DNA of 64,000 nucleotides from DATJKD01 sp963834855 (lineage in GTDB: Bacteria; Pseudomonadota; Gammaproteobacteria; Steroidobacterales; Steroidobacteraceae): NCBI GenBank assembly GCA_963834855.1, contig CAWIDH010000032.1, positions 1 through 64,000 on the forward strand, given 5' to 3'. A program made the translations under genes and the position numbers. Below, one piece after another: positions 9,410 through 21,986 of the stretch; positions within the stretch are counted from its first letter, which is position 1, and every line of letters begins with the position of its first letter. The notes under the pieces were generated by a model, which ran no database searches, was not told where the DNA came from, and worked only from the letters and a program-made list of their open reading frames with translations.

Positions 9410-9478
9410 ATCGAACGGCATCCAAGCTCAAGGCCCGCGGACATCAGTGTCCCGCGCGGCTCCAACCGGGCGTTCGAT
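9410..9478 (+). promoter_or_regulatory. Structured atpE-atpF intercistronic region
   Basis: ATCGAACG at 9410-9417 pairs with CGTTCGAT at 9471-9478. Inside them lies a GC-rich hairpin in which CGCGGACA pairs with TGTCCCGCG (one bulge). The spacer can therefore fold into a long stem directly after the atpE stop codon. It may stabilise or separate the atpE message, which needs many more copies of product; this is inference from position. Confidence 0.4.
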
Positions 9479-9481
9479 CAA

Positions 9482-9967
9482 ATGAACCTCAACGCAACCC
9501 TCATCATCCAGAGCATCGTCTTCGTCATCCTCGGCTGGATCACGATGAAGTTCATCTGGCCGCCACTGATCCGCGCGATCGAGGACCGCCAGAAGAAGAT
9601 CGCCGACGGTCTCGCCGCGGCCGAGCGCGGCTACAAGGAGCTGCAGAACGCGAACGGCGAGGCGCAGCTCATCCTCGGCGAAGCGCGCGAGAAGGCGCTC
9701 AAGATCGTCGACCAGGCCAACCGGCGGTCGGGCGAGATCATCGAGGAGGCGCGCTCCACTGCCATGTCCGAGGGCCAGCGGCTGGTGGGCGATGCGCGCC
9801 AGGAAGTCGCCCTCGAGCAGGCCCGCGCGCGCGACCAGCTGCGCAAGGACGTCGCGACGCTGGCCGTGGCCGGGGCGTCGCGGCTGCTCGAGCGCGAGAT
9901 CGATCCAAAGGCGCACGCCGACCTGATCGAGAAGCTGGCGCGCGAGATCGAGACGGCGAAGGCCTGA
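9482..9967 (+). CDS. atpF: F1Fo ATP synthase subunit b
   Basis: Subunit b is the peripheral stalk of the enzyme. The 161-aa product has one N-terminal membrane helix (LIIQSIVFVILGWITMKFIW), followed by a long charged alpha-helical region rich in Ala, Glu, Arg and Gln that forms the right-handed coiled coil. Length and layout match the E. coli protein (156 aa). It sits between atpE and atpH; the 24-base gap to atpH indicates co-translation. Confidence 0.96.
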   Translation: MNLNATLIIQSIVFVILGWITMKFIWPPLIRAIEDRQKKIADGLAAAERGYKELQNANGEAQLILGEAREKALKIVDQANRRSGEIIEEARSTAMSEGQRLVGDARQEVALEQARARDQLRKDVATLAVAGASRLLEREIDPKAHADLIEKLAREIETAKA

Positions 9968-9991
9968 GCCGGCCGAAGCAGGTAGGGACAG

Positions 9992-10528
9992 ATGGCCGAG
10001 AGAGCAACCGTCGCACGACCGTACGCCCGGGCCGCCTTCGCGCATGCAAAGGAGACGGATCGGCTGGGCGAGTGGTCCACCTGGCTCAAGCGCGCGCGTG
10101 ACACCGTCGCGAGCGCGGAGTACGAGCGACTCGTGGCGAGTCCCGGCGTGCGCACCGGCCAACTCATCGACGTGATCACGGCCGCCGCGGGACCCTCCCT
10201 CGATGCGCACGGGCGAGCGCTCGTCGACCTGCTGGCCGAATACGGCCGGCTCGACTACCTGCCCGAGATCGCCACGCTCTTCGAGGAGCTCGTCGCGGAA
10301 GACCAGAACGTCGCGGACGTCAAAGTCGTTTCCGCCGTGGCGCTGGAAGACCGGCAGAAGGAGCGGCTCGCGGCGGCGCTGCGCGGCCGGCTCAAGCGCG
10401 AAGTGCGTCTCCATTGCACCACCGACGCGGGTCTGATCGGCGGCGCCATCGTGCGCTCGGGCGACCTGCTGATCGACGGATCGCTCAAGGGCAAGCTCGC
10501 GCGGCTCGAGACGGAATTGACGGGTTGA
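9992..10528 (+). CDS. atpH: F1Fo ATP synthase subunit delta
   Basis: Delta joins the peripheral stalk to the top of the F1 head. The 178-aa product begins with the family pattern VARPYARAAFAHAK and ends with the conserved C-terminal block GLIGGAIVRSGDLLIDGSLK. A small hairpin (CCGCGA at 10546-10551, TCGCGG at 10555-10560) lies in the gap to atpA. Confidence 0.96.
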   Translation: MAERATVARPYARAAFAHAKETDRLGEWSTWLKRARDTVASAEYERLVASPGVRTGQLIDVITAAAGPSLDAHGRALVDLLAEYGRLDYLPEIATLFEELVAEDQNVADVKVVSAVALEDRQKERLAAALRGRLKREVRLHCTTDAGLIGGAIVRSGDLLIDGSLKGKLARLETELTG

Positions 10529-10584
10529 GAAGACACACCGCACGGCCGCGATAGTCGCGGTACGCGCAGCAGAGGAACGGCGAC

Positions 10585-12127
<1,543 letters not shown>

Positions 12128-12143
12128 GGCGACGGGAACCCAG

Positions 12144-13043
12144 ATGGCCGGCACGAAGGAAATCCGCCTCAAGATCAAGAGCGTGCAGAACACGCGCAAG
12201 ATCACCAAGGCGATGGAAATGGTCGCGGCATCGAAGATGCGCAAGGCGCAGGAGCGCATGCGCGCCGGGCGGCCCTATGCGCGCCGGCTGCTCGCGATCA
12301 CCTCGCACGCTGCGGGAGCCAGCACGGAATACCATCACCCGCTGCTCACGCGCCGCGAGACCATCAAGCGGGTCGGCGCGGTCGTGATCACGACTGACAA
12401 GGGACTGTGCGGGGGGCTCAACACGAATCTGCTGCGCGTGGTGCTGAACCAGCACAAGAAGTGGGCGGCCAGGGGGATCGAGGTCGACTACTGCTCGATC
12501 GGCGGCAAGGGATTCGGCTTCATCAGTCGCATGGGCGGCAAGGTGGTTTCGCAGGTGCTCAACTACGGCGACCGGCCGACGCTCGAGCGCCTGATCGGCC
12601 CGGTGAAGATTCTGATCGACGCCTATCTCGAGGGCCGCATCGACGAGGTGCACCTGTTCAGCAACCGCTTCGTCAACACGATGAAGCAGGACCCGATGCA
12701 CTCGACGATCATCCCGATCCCGCAGACGTGGACCACACCGGAGGGGCAGGAACTGGTCGAGGAGGCGGGCGCGGGCGGCGAGCACGCCTGGGACTACCTC
12801 TACGAGCCGGACGCGAAGACCGTGCTCGACGAGCTGCTGGTCCGCTACATCGAGACCTACGTCTACCAGGCCGCGGCCGACAATATCGCCTCCGAGCAGT
12901 CGGCGCGCATGGTGGCGATGAAGGCGGCGTCGGATAACGCGCAGGACATCATCGAGGAGCTGCAGCTCATCTACAACAAGAACCGCCAGGCCGCGATCAC
13001 GAAAGAGATTTCGGAGATCGTCGGTGGCGCGGCGGCGGTCTAG
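12144..13043 (+). CDS. atpG: F1Fo ATP synthase subunit gamma
   Basis: Gamma is the central rotor shaft of F1. The 299-aa product has the conserved N-terminal helix (EIRLKIKSVQNTRKITKAME, then MVAASKMRKAQ) and the C-terminal helix (NAQDIIEELQLIYNKNRQAA). E. coli AtpG is 287 aa. It follows atpA by 16 bases and precedes atpD by 43. Confidence 0.97.
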   Translation: MAGTKEIRLKIKSVQNTRKITKAMEMVAASKMRKAQERMRAGRPYARRLLAITSHAAGASTEYHHPLLTRRETIKRVGAVVITTDKGLCGGLNTNLLRVVLNQHKKWAARGIEVDYCSIGGKGFGFISRMGGKVVSQVLNYGDRPTLERLIGPVKILIDAYLEGRIDEVHLFSNRFVNTMKQDPMHSTIIPIPQTWTTPEGQELVEEAGAGGEHAWDYLYEPDAKTVLDELLVRYIETYVYQAAADNIASEQSARMVAMKAASDNAQDIIEELQLIYNKNRQAAITKEISEIVGGAAAV

Positions 13044-13086
13044 CGGCAGGCAATCAGGAAACGTACCGGAATTCCAGGAAGCGATC

Positions 13087-14514
13087 ATGGCACAGGCTCA
13101 GGGCACCATCGTTCAATGCATCGGCGCGGTCATCGACGTCGAGTTTCCACGCGAGTCCTTGCCGCGGATCTACGACGCGCTGGTCGTCGAGGAGAGCGAC
13201 AACCCGCTGGCCGAGAAGGGGCTGACCCTGGAGGTCGAGCAGCAGCTCGGCGACGGCGTCGTGCGTACCATTGCGCTCGGTTCCTCGGACGGGCTGCGGC
13301 GGGGCATGAAGGTCCGTAACACCGGCGATGGCATCAAGGTGCCCGTGGGTCCGGGGGTGCTCGGGCGGGTGATGGACGTGCTTGGCCGGCCGATCGACGA
13401 GCGCGGTCCCGTGGCAGCGAAGGAACGCCGCGCCATCCACCAGGCCGCCCCCAGGTTCGACGAGCTCTCGCCCTCGCTCGAGCTGCTCGAGACCGGCATC
13501 AAGGTCATCGACCTGATCTGCCCGTTCGCCAAGGGCGGCAAGATCGGCCTGTTCGGCGGCGCCGGCGTTGGCAAGACCGTCAACATGCTCGAGCTCATCA
13601 ACAACATCGCCAAGCAACACAGCGGCCTGTCGGTGTTCGCGGGCGTCGGGGAGCGCACCCGCGAGGGCAACGACTTCTACCACGAGATGTCGGAAGCGAA
13701 AGTCATCGTGCAGGAGGACCTCGGCCAGTCGAAGGTCGCGATGGTGTTCGGGCAGATGAACGAGCCGCCGGGCAACCGCCTGCGCGTCGCGTTGACCGGC
13801 CTCACGATGGCGGAAGCCTTCCGCGACGAGGGCCGCGACATCCTGTTCTTCGTCGATAACATCTACCGCTACACGCTCGCGGGCGTGGAGGTGTCGGCGC
13901 TGCTGGGCCGAATGCCGTCCGCCGTCGGTTACCAGCCGACGCTCGCCGAGGAGATGGGCCAGCTGCAGGAGCGCATCGTCTCCACCAAAGTTGGCACGAT
14001 CACCTCGGTGCAGGCGATCTACGTGCCGGCCGACGACCTCACCGACCCGTCGCCGGCGACGACTTTTGCACATCTCGACGCCACCCTCGTGCTGTCGCGT
14101 GATATCGCGGCGCTCGGCATCTACCCGGCGGTCGACCCGCTCGACTCGACCTCACGGCAGGTTGACCCGAACGTGATCGGCGAGGAGCACTACGAAACCA
14201 CCCGCGCCGTGCAGGCCGTCCTGCAACGGTACAAGGAGCTGCGCGACATCATCGCGATCCTCGGCATGGACGAGCTCTCACCCGAGGACAAGCTGACCGT
14301 GTCCCGGGCGCGCAAGATCCAGCGCTTCCTGTCGCAGCCCTTCCACGTCGCGGAAGTCTTCACCGGCAGCCCCGGAAAGTATGTGACGCTCAAGGACACG
14401 ATCCGCGGATTCAAGGCGATCGTGAACGGCGAGTACGACCACCTGCCTGAGCAGGCGTTCTACATGGTCGGCACGATCGAGGAAGCGGTCGAGAAGGCGA
14501 AGACGCTGCAGTAA
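13087..14514 (+). CDS. atpD: F1Fo ATP synthase subunit beta
   Basis: Beta carries the catalytic sites of F1. The P-loop GGAGVGKTVNM and the segment GERTREGNDFY with the catalytic glutamate region are present. The start is ATG 13087 (MAQAQGTIVQCIGAVIDVEF); the frame is open upstream but without family residues. The 475-aa product compares with 460 aa in E. coli. One change from the usual wording is visible: IYRYTLAG, where most homologues read IYRFTLAG. Confidence 0.97.
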   Translation: MAQAQGTIVQCIGAVIDVEFPRESLPRIYDALVVEESDNPLAEKGLTLEVEQQLGDGVVRTIALGSSDGLRRGMKVRNTGDGIKVPVGPGVLGRVMDVLGRPIDERGPVAAKERRAIHQAAPRFDELSPSLELLETGIKVIDLICPFAKGGKIGLFGGAGVGKTVNMLELINNIAKQHSGLSVFAGVGERTREGNDFYHEMSEAKVIVQEDLGQSKVAMVFGQMNEPPGNRLRVALTGLTMAEAFRDEGRDILFFVDNIYRYTLAGVEVSALLGRMPSAVGYQPTLAEEMGQLQERIVSTKVGTITSVQAIYVPADDLTDPSPATTFAHLDATLVLSRDIAALGIYPAVDPLDSTSRQVDPNVIGEEHYETTRAVQAVLQRYKELRDIIAILGMDELSPEDKLTVSRARKIQRFLSQPFHVAEVFTGSPGKYVTLKDTIRGFKAIVNGEYDHLPEQAFYMVGTIEEAVEKAKTLQ

Positions 14515-14532
14515 GGCGAAAGCGGAGCGAGC

Positions 14533-14958
14533 ATGGCAGCCACGATGAAGATCGACGTCGTCAGCGCCGAGGAGGCAATTTACTCCGGCGAGGCCGAGTT
14601 CGTCGTGCTCCCCGGCGTCGAGGGGGAGCTCGGCATCTATCCCCGCCACACGCCGCTGATCACGCAGATCAAAGCGGGGACGGTGCGCATCAAGGTGCCG
14701 GGGAAGAGCGAAGAGGAGTTGGTGTACGTCCAGGGCGGGTTCCTGGAGGTGCAGCCCGATCACGTCAACGTGCTCTCCGACACGGCCATCCGCGCCGCGG
14801 ACCTCGACGAGGCGAAGGTGCTCGAGGCGAAGCGCGTGGCCGAGGAGGCCGTCCGCGCGCGTACCGAGAAGCATGAGATCGCCACCGCCGAGGCCGAGCT
14901 CGCGGCGATCTCCGCCCAGCTGCAGGCGATCCAGAAACTGCGCAAGACGCGGCGTTGA
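14533..14958 (+). CDS. atpC: F1Fo ATP synthase subunit epsilon
   Basis: Epsilon is the small rotor subunit and ATPase inhibitor. The 141-aa product has the N-terminal beta-sandwich (VVLPGVEGELGIYPRHTPLI) and a C-terminal two-helix segment ending in IQKLRKTRR. It is the last gene of the atp operon and is followed by a strong terminator at about 15003. Confidence 0.96.
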   Translation: MAATMKIDVVSAEEAIYSGEAEFVVLPGVEGELGIYPRHTPLITQIKAGTVRIKVPGKSEEELVYVQGGFLEVQPDHVNVLSDTAIRAADLDEAKVLEAKRVAEEAVRARTEKHEIATAEAELAAISAQLQAIQKLRKTRR

Positions 14959-15002
14959 GTATGGCGCGATAGCGCGCCAGCTCATGGTCCGCGGTAAAGA
15001 AA

Positions 15003-15031
15003 GGGCCCGCGGGTGCGGGCCCTTATCGTTT
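15003..15031. terminator. Bidirectional rho-independent terminator after atpC
   Basis: GGGCCCGC (15003-15010) and GCGGGCCC (15015-15022) form a perfect 8-bp stem with a GGGT loop. A T-rich stretch follows on the plus strand, and AAAGAAA precedes the stem, giving TTTCTTT on the minus strand. It can end both the atp operon and the convergent gene at 15051-15518. Confidence 0.85.
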
Positions 15032-15050
15032 CAGACCAACGACCGGACCG

Positions 15051-15518
15051 TTACTTGAGCACCAGCTCTCGGACCAGTTCGCTGCCCAGGATGGTGCGCA
15101 GCTTGCCTCGCTGTACCATCGCGGCCGACTGCTGGTCGAGCGTTCCGACGATCTTCTCCTGGATGGGGTCCGTCCTGGCGTCCAGGTCGTCCAGCGCGGC
15201 CATGTTCTTGTAGACGGTGATCAGGTAGAGATTCGGGTCATGCGGCCCGCGCGGGTCGACTGTATAGATCGAGTAGTCGAGGATAATGCCGGCTTTCTTC
15301 TGCTCCTCCATCAATTGCTTGTAGGGCCCAGCCAGGTACTTCATGTACTCCTCGAACATACCGGGCTCCGTGCGGATCGACGTGACGTTCGCCACCGATC
15401 CTTCGGTATAGGGTCGATCGGCCGCCACGGCCGATCCGGTCAGGACGAAAAGCGATATCAGCCCGGCCAGTGCGCCGAGCGCACGTGTCTTCAGTTGCAT
15501 ATTTGAAAACCCCTTCAT
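15051..15518 (-). CDS. Secreted protein of unknown function
   Basis: A 155-aa product with a clear signal peptide (ALGALAGLISLFVLTGSAVA then AADRPYTEG). The mature part contains VTSIRTEPGMFEEYMKYLAG and LYLITVYKNMAAL, resembling the one-strand-one-helix pattern of dimeric alpha/beta-barrel domains, but I do not recognise a named family. The second methionine (MQLKTRAL, six residues in) may be the true start. It lies alone between atpC and glmU on the opposite strand and shares the bidirectional terminator. A periplasmic location is expected from the signal peptide. Confidence 0.7.
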   Translation of the reverse strand: MKGFSNMQLKTRALGALAGLISLFVLTGSAVAADRPYTEGSVANVTSIRTEPGMFEEYMKYLAGPYKQLMEEQKKAGIILDYSIYTVDPRGPHDPNLYLITVYKNMAALDDLDARTDPIQEKIVGTLDQQSAAMVQRGKLRTILGSELVRELVLK

Positions 15519-15641
15519 GGCGCGCGGATCGTCCGCGCTGTTGTAGAGAGGCAGGCGCCTCTTAGCACCTACTCTACGCCGCGGGTATCCTCAGGTCATC
15601 CTGCACCGCAGCGGCCGGACAGCGCATCGTGCGCGCTCCGG

Positions 15642-15647
15642 TACAAT
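15642..15647 (+). promoter_or_regulatory. Possible -10 box upstream of glmU
   Basis: TACAAT lies 30 bases before the glmU ATG in the context GGTACAATCCCG. No convincing -35 box is seen. The same GGTACAATCCC context occurs before the lipoprotein gene at 52050. Confidence 0.3.
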
Positions 15648-15677
15648 CCCGTACAAACATCCGGACTGGATTCAATC

Positions 15678-17042
15678 ATGCGCCTCTCCGTCGTGGTCCT
15701 CGCCGCCGGCCAGGGCAAGCGGATGAAATCGGACCTGCCAAAGGTGCTGCAGCCGCTTGCGGGGCGAGCACTGCTCGCACACGTGGTCGACTCAGCGCGC
15801 GCTGCGGGCGCATCGGATATCCACGTGGTCTACGGGCACGGCGGCGAGCGAGTGCGTGAGGCGCTGCATAACGACGGGCTCCACTGGGCTTTGCAGGCCG
15901 AGCAGCTCGGCACCGGGCACGCCGTCATGCAGGCCATGCCCGGGATACCCGACGATGCAAAGGTGCTCGTGCTCTACGGCGATGTGCCGCTCGTGCGGCC
16001 GGAGACGTTGCGCCGGTTGATCGAGGCCGCCAGCGACAAGGCGCTCGCAGTGCTCTCCGTGCGCATGAAGGATCCGACCGGCTACGGCCGCATCGTGCGC
16101 GATCGCGGCGGGCGCGTCGTGCGCATCGTCGAGCACAAGGATGCGAACACCAAAGAACGCGCGATCGACGAGGTGAACACCGGCCTGATGGCGGTACCCG
16201 CCGCCCGGCTGCGTCAGTGGCTCGGGCGGATCACCAATGACAACGCGCAGGGTGAGTTCTATCTCACCGACGTCGTGGTGCAGGCAGTCAAGGACGGAGT
16301 GACGATCGAAGCCGTGATCGCGGAAAGCGAAGACGAGGTGCTGGGCGTGAACGACAAGCAGCAGCTGGCCGAAGTTGAAGCCGTGAATCGCCGCCGCCGC
16401 GCCGAGGAGTTGATGGCGCAGGGGGTGACGCTCGTCGATCCGGCGCGTTTCGACGCGCGCGGTCCGGTCGAGGTCGGTCGCGACGTGCACATCGACGTCA
16501 ACGTCGTGCTCGAGGGCACAGTGAAGCTCGGCGACCGTGTGCGCATCGGACCGAACGTCGTGCTGCGCAACTGCGTGATCGGCGCGGACACTGAGATCTT
16601 CCCGAGCTGCGTGCTCTACGACGCGGTGGTGGGCGAACGATGCCACGTCGGTCCTTTTGCACGGTTCCGGCCCGGAGCGGTGCTCGACGACGAGGTGCAC
16701 ATCGGCAACTTCGTCGAGGTCAAGAAGTCACGGCTCAAGCGCGGGGCCAAGGCGAACCACCTGAGCTACATCGGCGACGCGACTGTGGGCGAGCGGGTCA
16801 ACGTCGGCGCCGGCACCATCTGCTGCAACTACGACGGCGCGAACAAGTGGCACACCGAGATCGGCGACGGTGCATTCATCGGCTCGGGAACGATGCTGGT
16901 CGCGCCGGTCAAGGTTGGTGCCAAGGCGACGATCGGCGCCGGCTCGACGATCACCAAGGACGCGCCGCCGGACAAGCTGACGCTGGAGCGCAGCAAGCAG
17001 GTCACGATCGAGGGTTGGAAGCGACCCGAGAAGACGAAGTGA
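15678..17042 (+). CDS. glmU: Bifunctional GlcNAc-1-P uridyltransferase / GlcN-1-P acetyltransferase
   Basis: GlmU makes UDP-GlcNAc for peptidoglycan and lipopolysaccharide: its C-terminal domain acetylates glucosamine-1-phosphate and its N-terminal domain transfers UMP. The pyrophosphorylase signature LAAGQGKRMKSDLPKVLQPL is at residues 8-27, and a left-handed beta-helix of hexapeptide repeats follows from about residue 250, with NYDGANKWHTEIGDGAFIGS. The 454-aa length matches E. coli (456). The stop codon overlaps the GTG start of the next gene (GTGA). Confidence 0.97.
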   Translation: MRLSVVVLAAGQGKRMKSDLPKVLQPLAGRALLAHVVDSARAAGASDIHVVYGHGGERVREALHNDGLHWALQAEQLGTGHAVMQAMPGIPDDAKVLVLYGDVPLVRPETLRRLIEAASDKALAVLSVRMKDPTGYGRIVRDRGGRVVRIVEHKDANTKERAIDEVNTGLMAVPAARLRQWLGRITNDNAQGEFYLTDVVVQAVKDGVTIEAVIAESEDEVLGVNDKQQLAEVEAVNRRRRAEELMAQGVTLVDPARFDARGPVEVGRDVHIDVNVVLEGTVKLGDRVRIGPNVVLRNCVIGADTEIFPSCVLYDAVVGERCHVGPFARFRPGAVLDDEVHIGNFVEVKKSRLKRGAKANHLSYIGDATVGERVNVGAGTICCNYDGANKWHTEIGDGAFIGSGTMLVAPVKVGAKATIGAGSTITKDAPPDKLTLERSKQVTIEGWKRPEKTK

Positions 17043-18824
17043 CCGTCTCGCCGTTGTGGCGGCGAATCAGCGTGGCGGCCGTCCAGGGAGTTCTTCTCTG
17101 GTGGCTGTACGCGTCGGCCGCGGCGGGCGCGTGGCCCCGCACCGCTCCCGGGCTCTTCGTCGCCCTCGTCACGGCGGTCGTGCTCGTGCCTTTGCTGTAC
17201 TACCTGACGTCGGGGCTTACGCCCGTGCGCACCCGCCATCTGGCTGTCCTGGCGTGCGCGCTCGTTGTGCTGCTCGGGGTCGGCTGGCACCAGGGAACGA
17301 TGGTGATCGGCACAGCGGAGCCGACTCCTGACCACGGCAACCCGGCCCCATACGCCTATGCGCTCGTCGTCGGCCTGCTCTGCCTGCACGCGCTGCCGTT
17401 CGCACAGTCCTGGCTCGTCCGGGGCGACTGGCGTTGGCGCTATCCGGACCTGTTCCGGTTCGCGTGGCGGAATGCCCTGCTTGCCGCGCTGGGCGTGCTC
17501 TTCTTCGGCGTCTTCTGGTTGCTGCTCGGGCTCTGGGCGCAACTTTTCAGCATGATCGGCGTCAGGCTGTTCGCCAACATCTTCTTCGACGCGCGATTTG
17601 CGATTCCTGCGTCGGCGGTGGCGCTGGGCGTTGGCGTACAGCTCGCCGGTTCGGTCGAGCGCCTCGAGACCGCGCTTCGCGAGCAGATCCTGACCCTGCT
17701 CAAGTGGTTGTCGCCGCTCGCCGTGCTGATCCTCGCGATCTTCAGCGTCGCGCTCCTGGTCAAGGCCCCGGAACTGCTCGCCGCCAGGCAGCGCACGATC
17801 AGCGCCAGCTGGCTGTTGTGGCTGATCGCGATGAACGTGCTGCTGCTCAATGCGGCCTACCAGGACGGGTCGGCGAACGAGCCGTTCCCGCGCTGGCTCG
17901 GTCGGACCGTTCGATTCCTGGTGCCGTTGCTGCTCGTCGTCGCGGCCATCGCGGCCTATGCGATCCTGGTACGGATCGACGAATACGGGCTCACGGTCAG
18001 CCGTGCCTGGGCCGTCCTCGTTGCCCTGCTCGCCACGGTGTACGCCGCGGGTTACGCCTGGTCCGCCGTCCGCGGCGGGGATTGGATGTCCGGTATGGGG
18101 CGGGTCAACGTGCTGGTTGCGCTCCTCACCATCGCCTCGCTCACGACGATGCTGACGCCGGCCCTGTCGCCATACCGATTGACCGCGGCCAGCCAGCACG
18201 AACGCGTCCTGGCGCGCACCGACACGCCCAGGAGCGAGGACTTCCACCTGCTGCGGTTCGATGCCGGCACGTACGGGCGGAAGCGTCTGTCGCAGCTCGC
18301 GGACCTGGAAGGGCATCCTCGCGAGGCGGAGATTCGCAGCCTGGCCACGGCGGCGCAGGCGGCGAGCTCGCGGCACCTCGCGCGCGCGGAGCTGAAGGCC
18401 ATCGCACCGGAAGGCCTCGCGCTGCAGGCGTATCCGGCCGGCACGGAGATTGAACCGGCGTTGCGCGAGTCGATCGCGGCGGCCAACCTACCGCAGCTTC
18501 GCGGCCACCGGTCTGTGCGGCGATCCCGAGCAGCCCTGTCCGATGCTCTTTGCCGACGTCAACGCCGACGGGGTGACGGAGGCAATCGCATTCATCGACG
18601 ACGGTCAGGGCGGCCTGATCCTCCAGCGCACCGACGCGGGCTGGCGCGCCGCCGGGTGGCTGCGGCATGCCGGACCATGGGTGACTAAGGAGGTGCTGCG
18701 CTCATCGCTGCAGGCCGGCGAGGCTCGAGTCGTAGCATCGGAGTGGTCCGTGCTCATGCTCGGCGACCGCGCGTACCGGTTTCAGGCGTTCGGCCCTGGT
18801 GAGCTGACGCAGGCGACGCCCTGA
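17039..18824 (+). CDS. DUF4153 family inner-membrane protein (frame-disrupted)
   Basis: A large membrane protein with many hydrophobic helices between residues 10 and 390 and the DUF4153-type end of the membrane part (TPALSPYRLTAASQHERVLA). A soluble C-terminal part contains a calcium-loop-like stretch, FADVNADGVTEAIAF. The start is GTG 17039, overlapping the glmU stop. One extra C near 18490 breaks the frame; without it AANYRSFAATGLCGDPEQPC reads through and the protein is 594 aa. The function of DUF4153 is not established. Translational coupling to glmU and closeness to glmS hint at a cell-envelope role, which is inference. Confidence 0.75.
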
Positions 18825-19088
18825 TTTCGGCGTGGCGGACAGCGCGACGCGGCCGCGCCGGGAGTAATCTGTCAAATCGGACGGCGTCGGTTACCCCGGC
18901 CGGCTTAAGATGTCGACAACCCGCGGCGCCGTCGCCATTGCAGTCGATTCCATGGCGCCGCAGCTCGCTCGTACGCACTTGATCCGAATAAGAGTTCTGG
19001 TAGCCTCCGCAACCCCATTCGCTCGGCTGGGCTCGTCCCGCCCACGCGACCGGACGCGCGACAAGAGCCGACAGGCAAGGATCCGCTC

Positions 19089-20924
<1,836 letters not shown>

Positions 20925-20994
20925 CGGCCGCGGTGATATCGTGTCGGAAGCGACGGCTTCAGCACCCGTTTCGAAATCCGAGGAGCCGATTCCC

Positions 20995-21411
20995 ATGACC
21001 GATCTCTCGTCCGCCGCGGTTGCGACGCGCTCGCCCGAGCCGACGCTCATCAGCTACACCCACTGGATGTACGCGCTGCACGCCCTGAGCGCGGTGATCG
21101 GACTGAGCAGCGCAGCCTTCATCGCTACGGCCTTCGTGTTCGGGCTGCCGTCGATCATCGCGATCATCATGAATTACCTGAAGCGCGGCGAGGCGACCGG
21201 CACCTGGCTCGAGAGCCACTTCTCCTGGCAGCGGCGCACCTTCTGGTTCGCGCTGCTGTGGGTGGCCATCGTGTCCATCCTGTCGCTGCCGCTGTTCCTG
21301 ATCCTGGTCGGCTTCTTCACTTTCGGTGTCGGCATCGCGCTGATCGGGTTGTGGGTGATCTACCGGGTCGCCCGCGGCTGGTTGCGACTGCGCGACGGGC
21401 AGCCGATCTAG
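20995..21411 (+). CDS. DUF4870-like small inner-membrane protein
   Basis: A 138-aa product with three or four hydrophobic segments. The pattern YALHALSAVIGL, then a loop with GTWLESHFSWQRRTFWFAL, then a long C-terminal hydrophobic block ending in YRVARGWLRL is typical of the DUF4870/Tic20-like small membrane proteins. ATG 20995 is preferred over GTG 20941 because AGGAG sits 9 bases before it, whereas the GTG has no ribosome-binding site. Function unknown. It lies between glmS and the SlyD-like gene on the same strand. Confidence 0.75.
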   Translation: MTDLSSAAVATRSPEPTLISYTHWMYALHALSAVIGLSSAAFIATAFVFGLPSIIAIIMNYLKRGEATGTWLESHFSWQRRTFWFALLWVAIVSILSLPLFLILVGFFTFGVGIALIGLWVIYRVARGWLRLRDGQPI

Positions 21412-21435
21412 GCTGCAGCCTCCAGCCTCATTCAC

Positions 21436-21921
21436 ATGGTCGTCGCACAAGACAAGGTGGTCTCGTTCCACTACACGCTCACGAACGATGCGGGCGAAGT
21501 GCTCGACAGCTCGAGCGGTGGTGATCCGCTCGCCTACCTGCACGGCCAGGGCAATATCGTCGCAGGGCTCGAGAAGGCGCTCGCCGGGCGGCAGGCGGGC
21601 GACAAGCTCCAGGTGCGCGTCGAGGCGACCGACGGTTACGGTGTCCGCGACGCGGCGCTCGTCAAGCGCGTGCCGCGCCGCTCGTTCGGCTCGGTCGGCG
21701 ACATCAAGCCCGGCATGCAGTTCCAGGCGCAGCTCGAACGAGGCCAGACGCGGGTGGTCACCGTCACGGCTGTCAAGGGCGACATGGTCACGATCGATGG
21801 CAACCATCCGCTCGCTGGTCAGGATCTCAACTTCGACGTCGAGATCACCGAGGTGCGCGACGCGACGGCCGAAGAGCTGGCGCACGGCCACGTGCACGGC
21901 GCGGGCGGTCACCACCACTGA
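21436..21921 (+). CDS. slyD: SlyD-like FKBP-type peptidyl-prolyl isomerase
   Basis: A cytoplasmic prolyl isomerase and chaperone. The 161-aa product has the split FKBP domain with an inserted IF chaperone domain (LIGxG-type entry: YLHGQGNIVAGLEKAL; then VRVEATDGYGVRD), and ends in a short metal-binding tail, HGHVHGAGGHHH. E. coli SlyD is 196 aa with a longer His/Cys tail, so this tail is shorter and lacks cysteine. It lies just before a palindromic element that separates it from the convergent L,D-transpeptidase. Confidence 0.88.
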   Translation: MVVAQDKVVSFHYTLTNDAGEVLDSSSGGDPLAYLHGQGNIVAGLEKALAGRQAGDKLQVRVEATDGYGVRDAALVKRVPRRSFGSVGDIKPGMQFQAQLERGQTRVVTVTAVKGDMVTIDGNHPLAGQDLNFDVEITEVRDATAEELAHGHVHGAGGHHH

Positions 21922-21926
21922 CCCGG

Positions 21927-21985
21927 AAATTCGGCTCGGCGCCGAATTTGCGAATGATCGGCTCAGAGCTGAATTTGTCAGCCGA
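21927..21985. repeat. Palindromic element, copy A (between slyD and the L,D-transpeptidase)
   Basis: AAATTCGGC (21927-21935) and GCCGAATTT (21941-21949) form a 9-bp stem. The second part, 21958-21985, begins TCGGCTCAGAGCTGAATTTG and ends AGCCGA, another inverted repeat. The core GGCTCAGAGC is shared with the copies at 34377 and 51062. It lies between two convergent stop codons and may act as a terminator. Confidence 0.7.
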
Positions 21986-21986
21986 A

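Noticed and set aside
18825..19088. glmS ribozyme or riboswitch
   Set aside because: The glmS ribozyme is a feature of Gram-positive bacteria and no matching core was recognised before this glmS.
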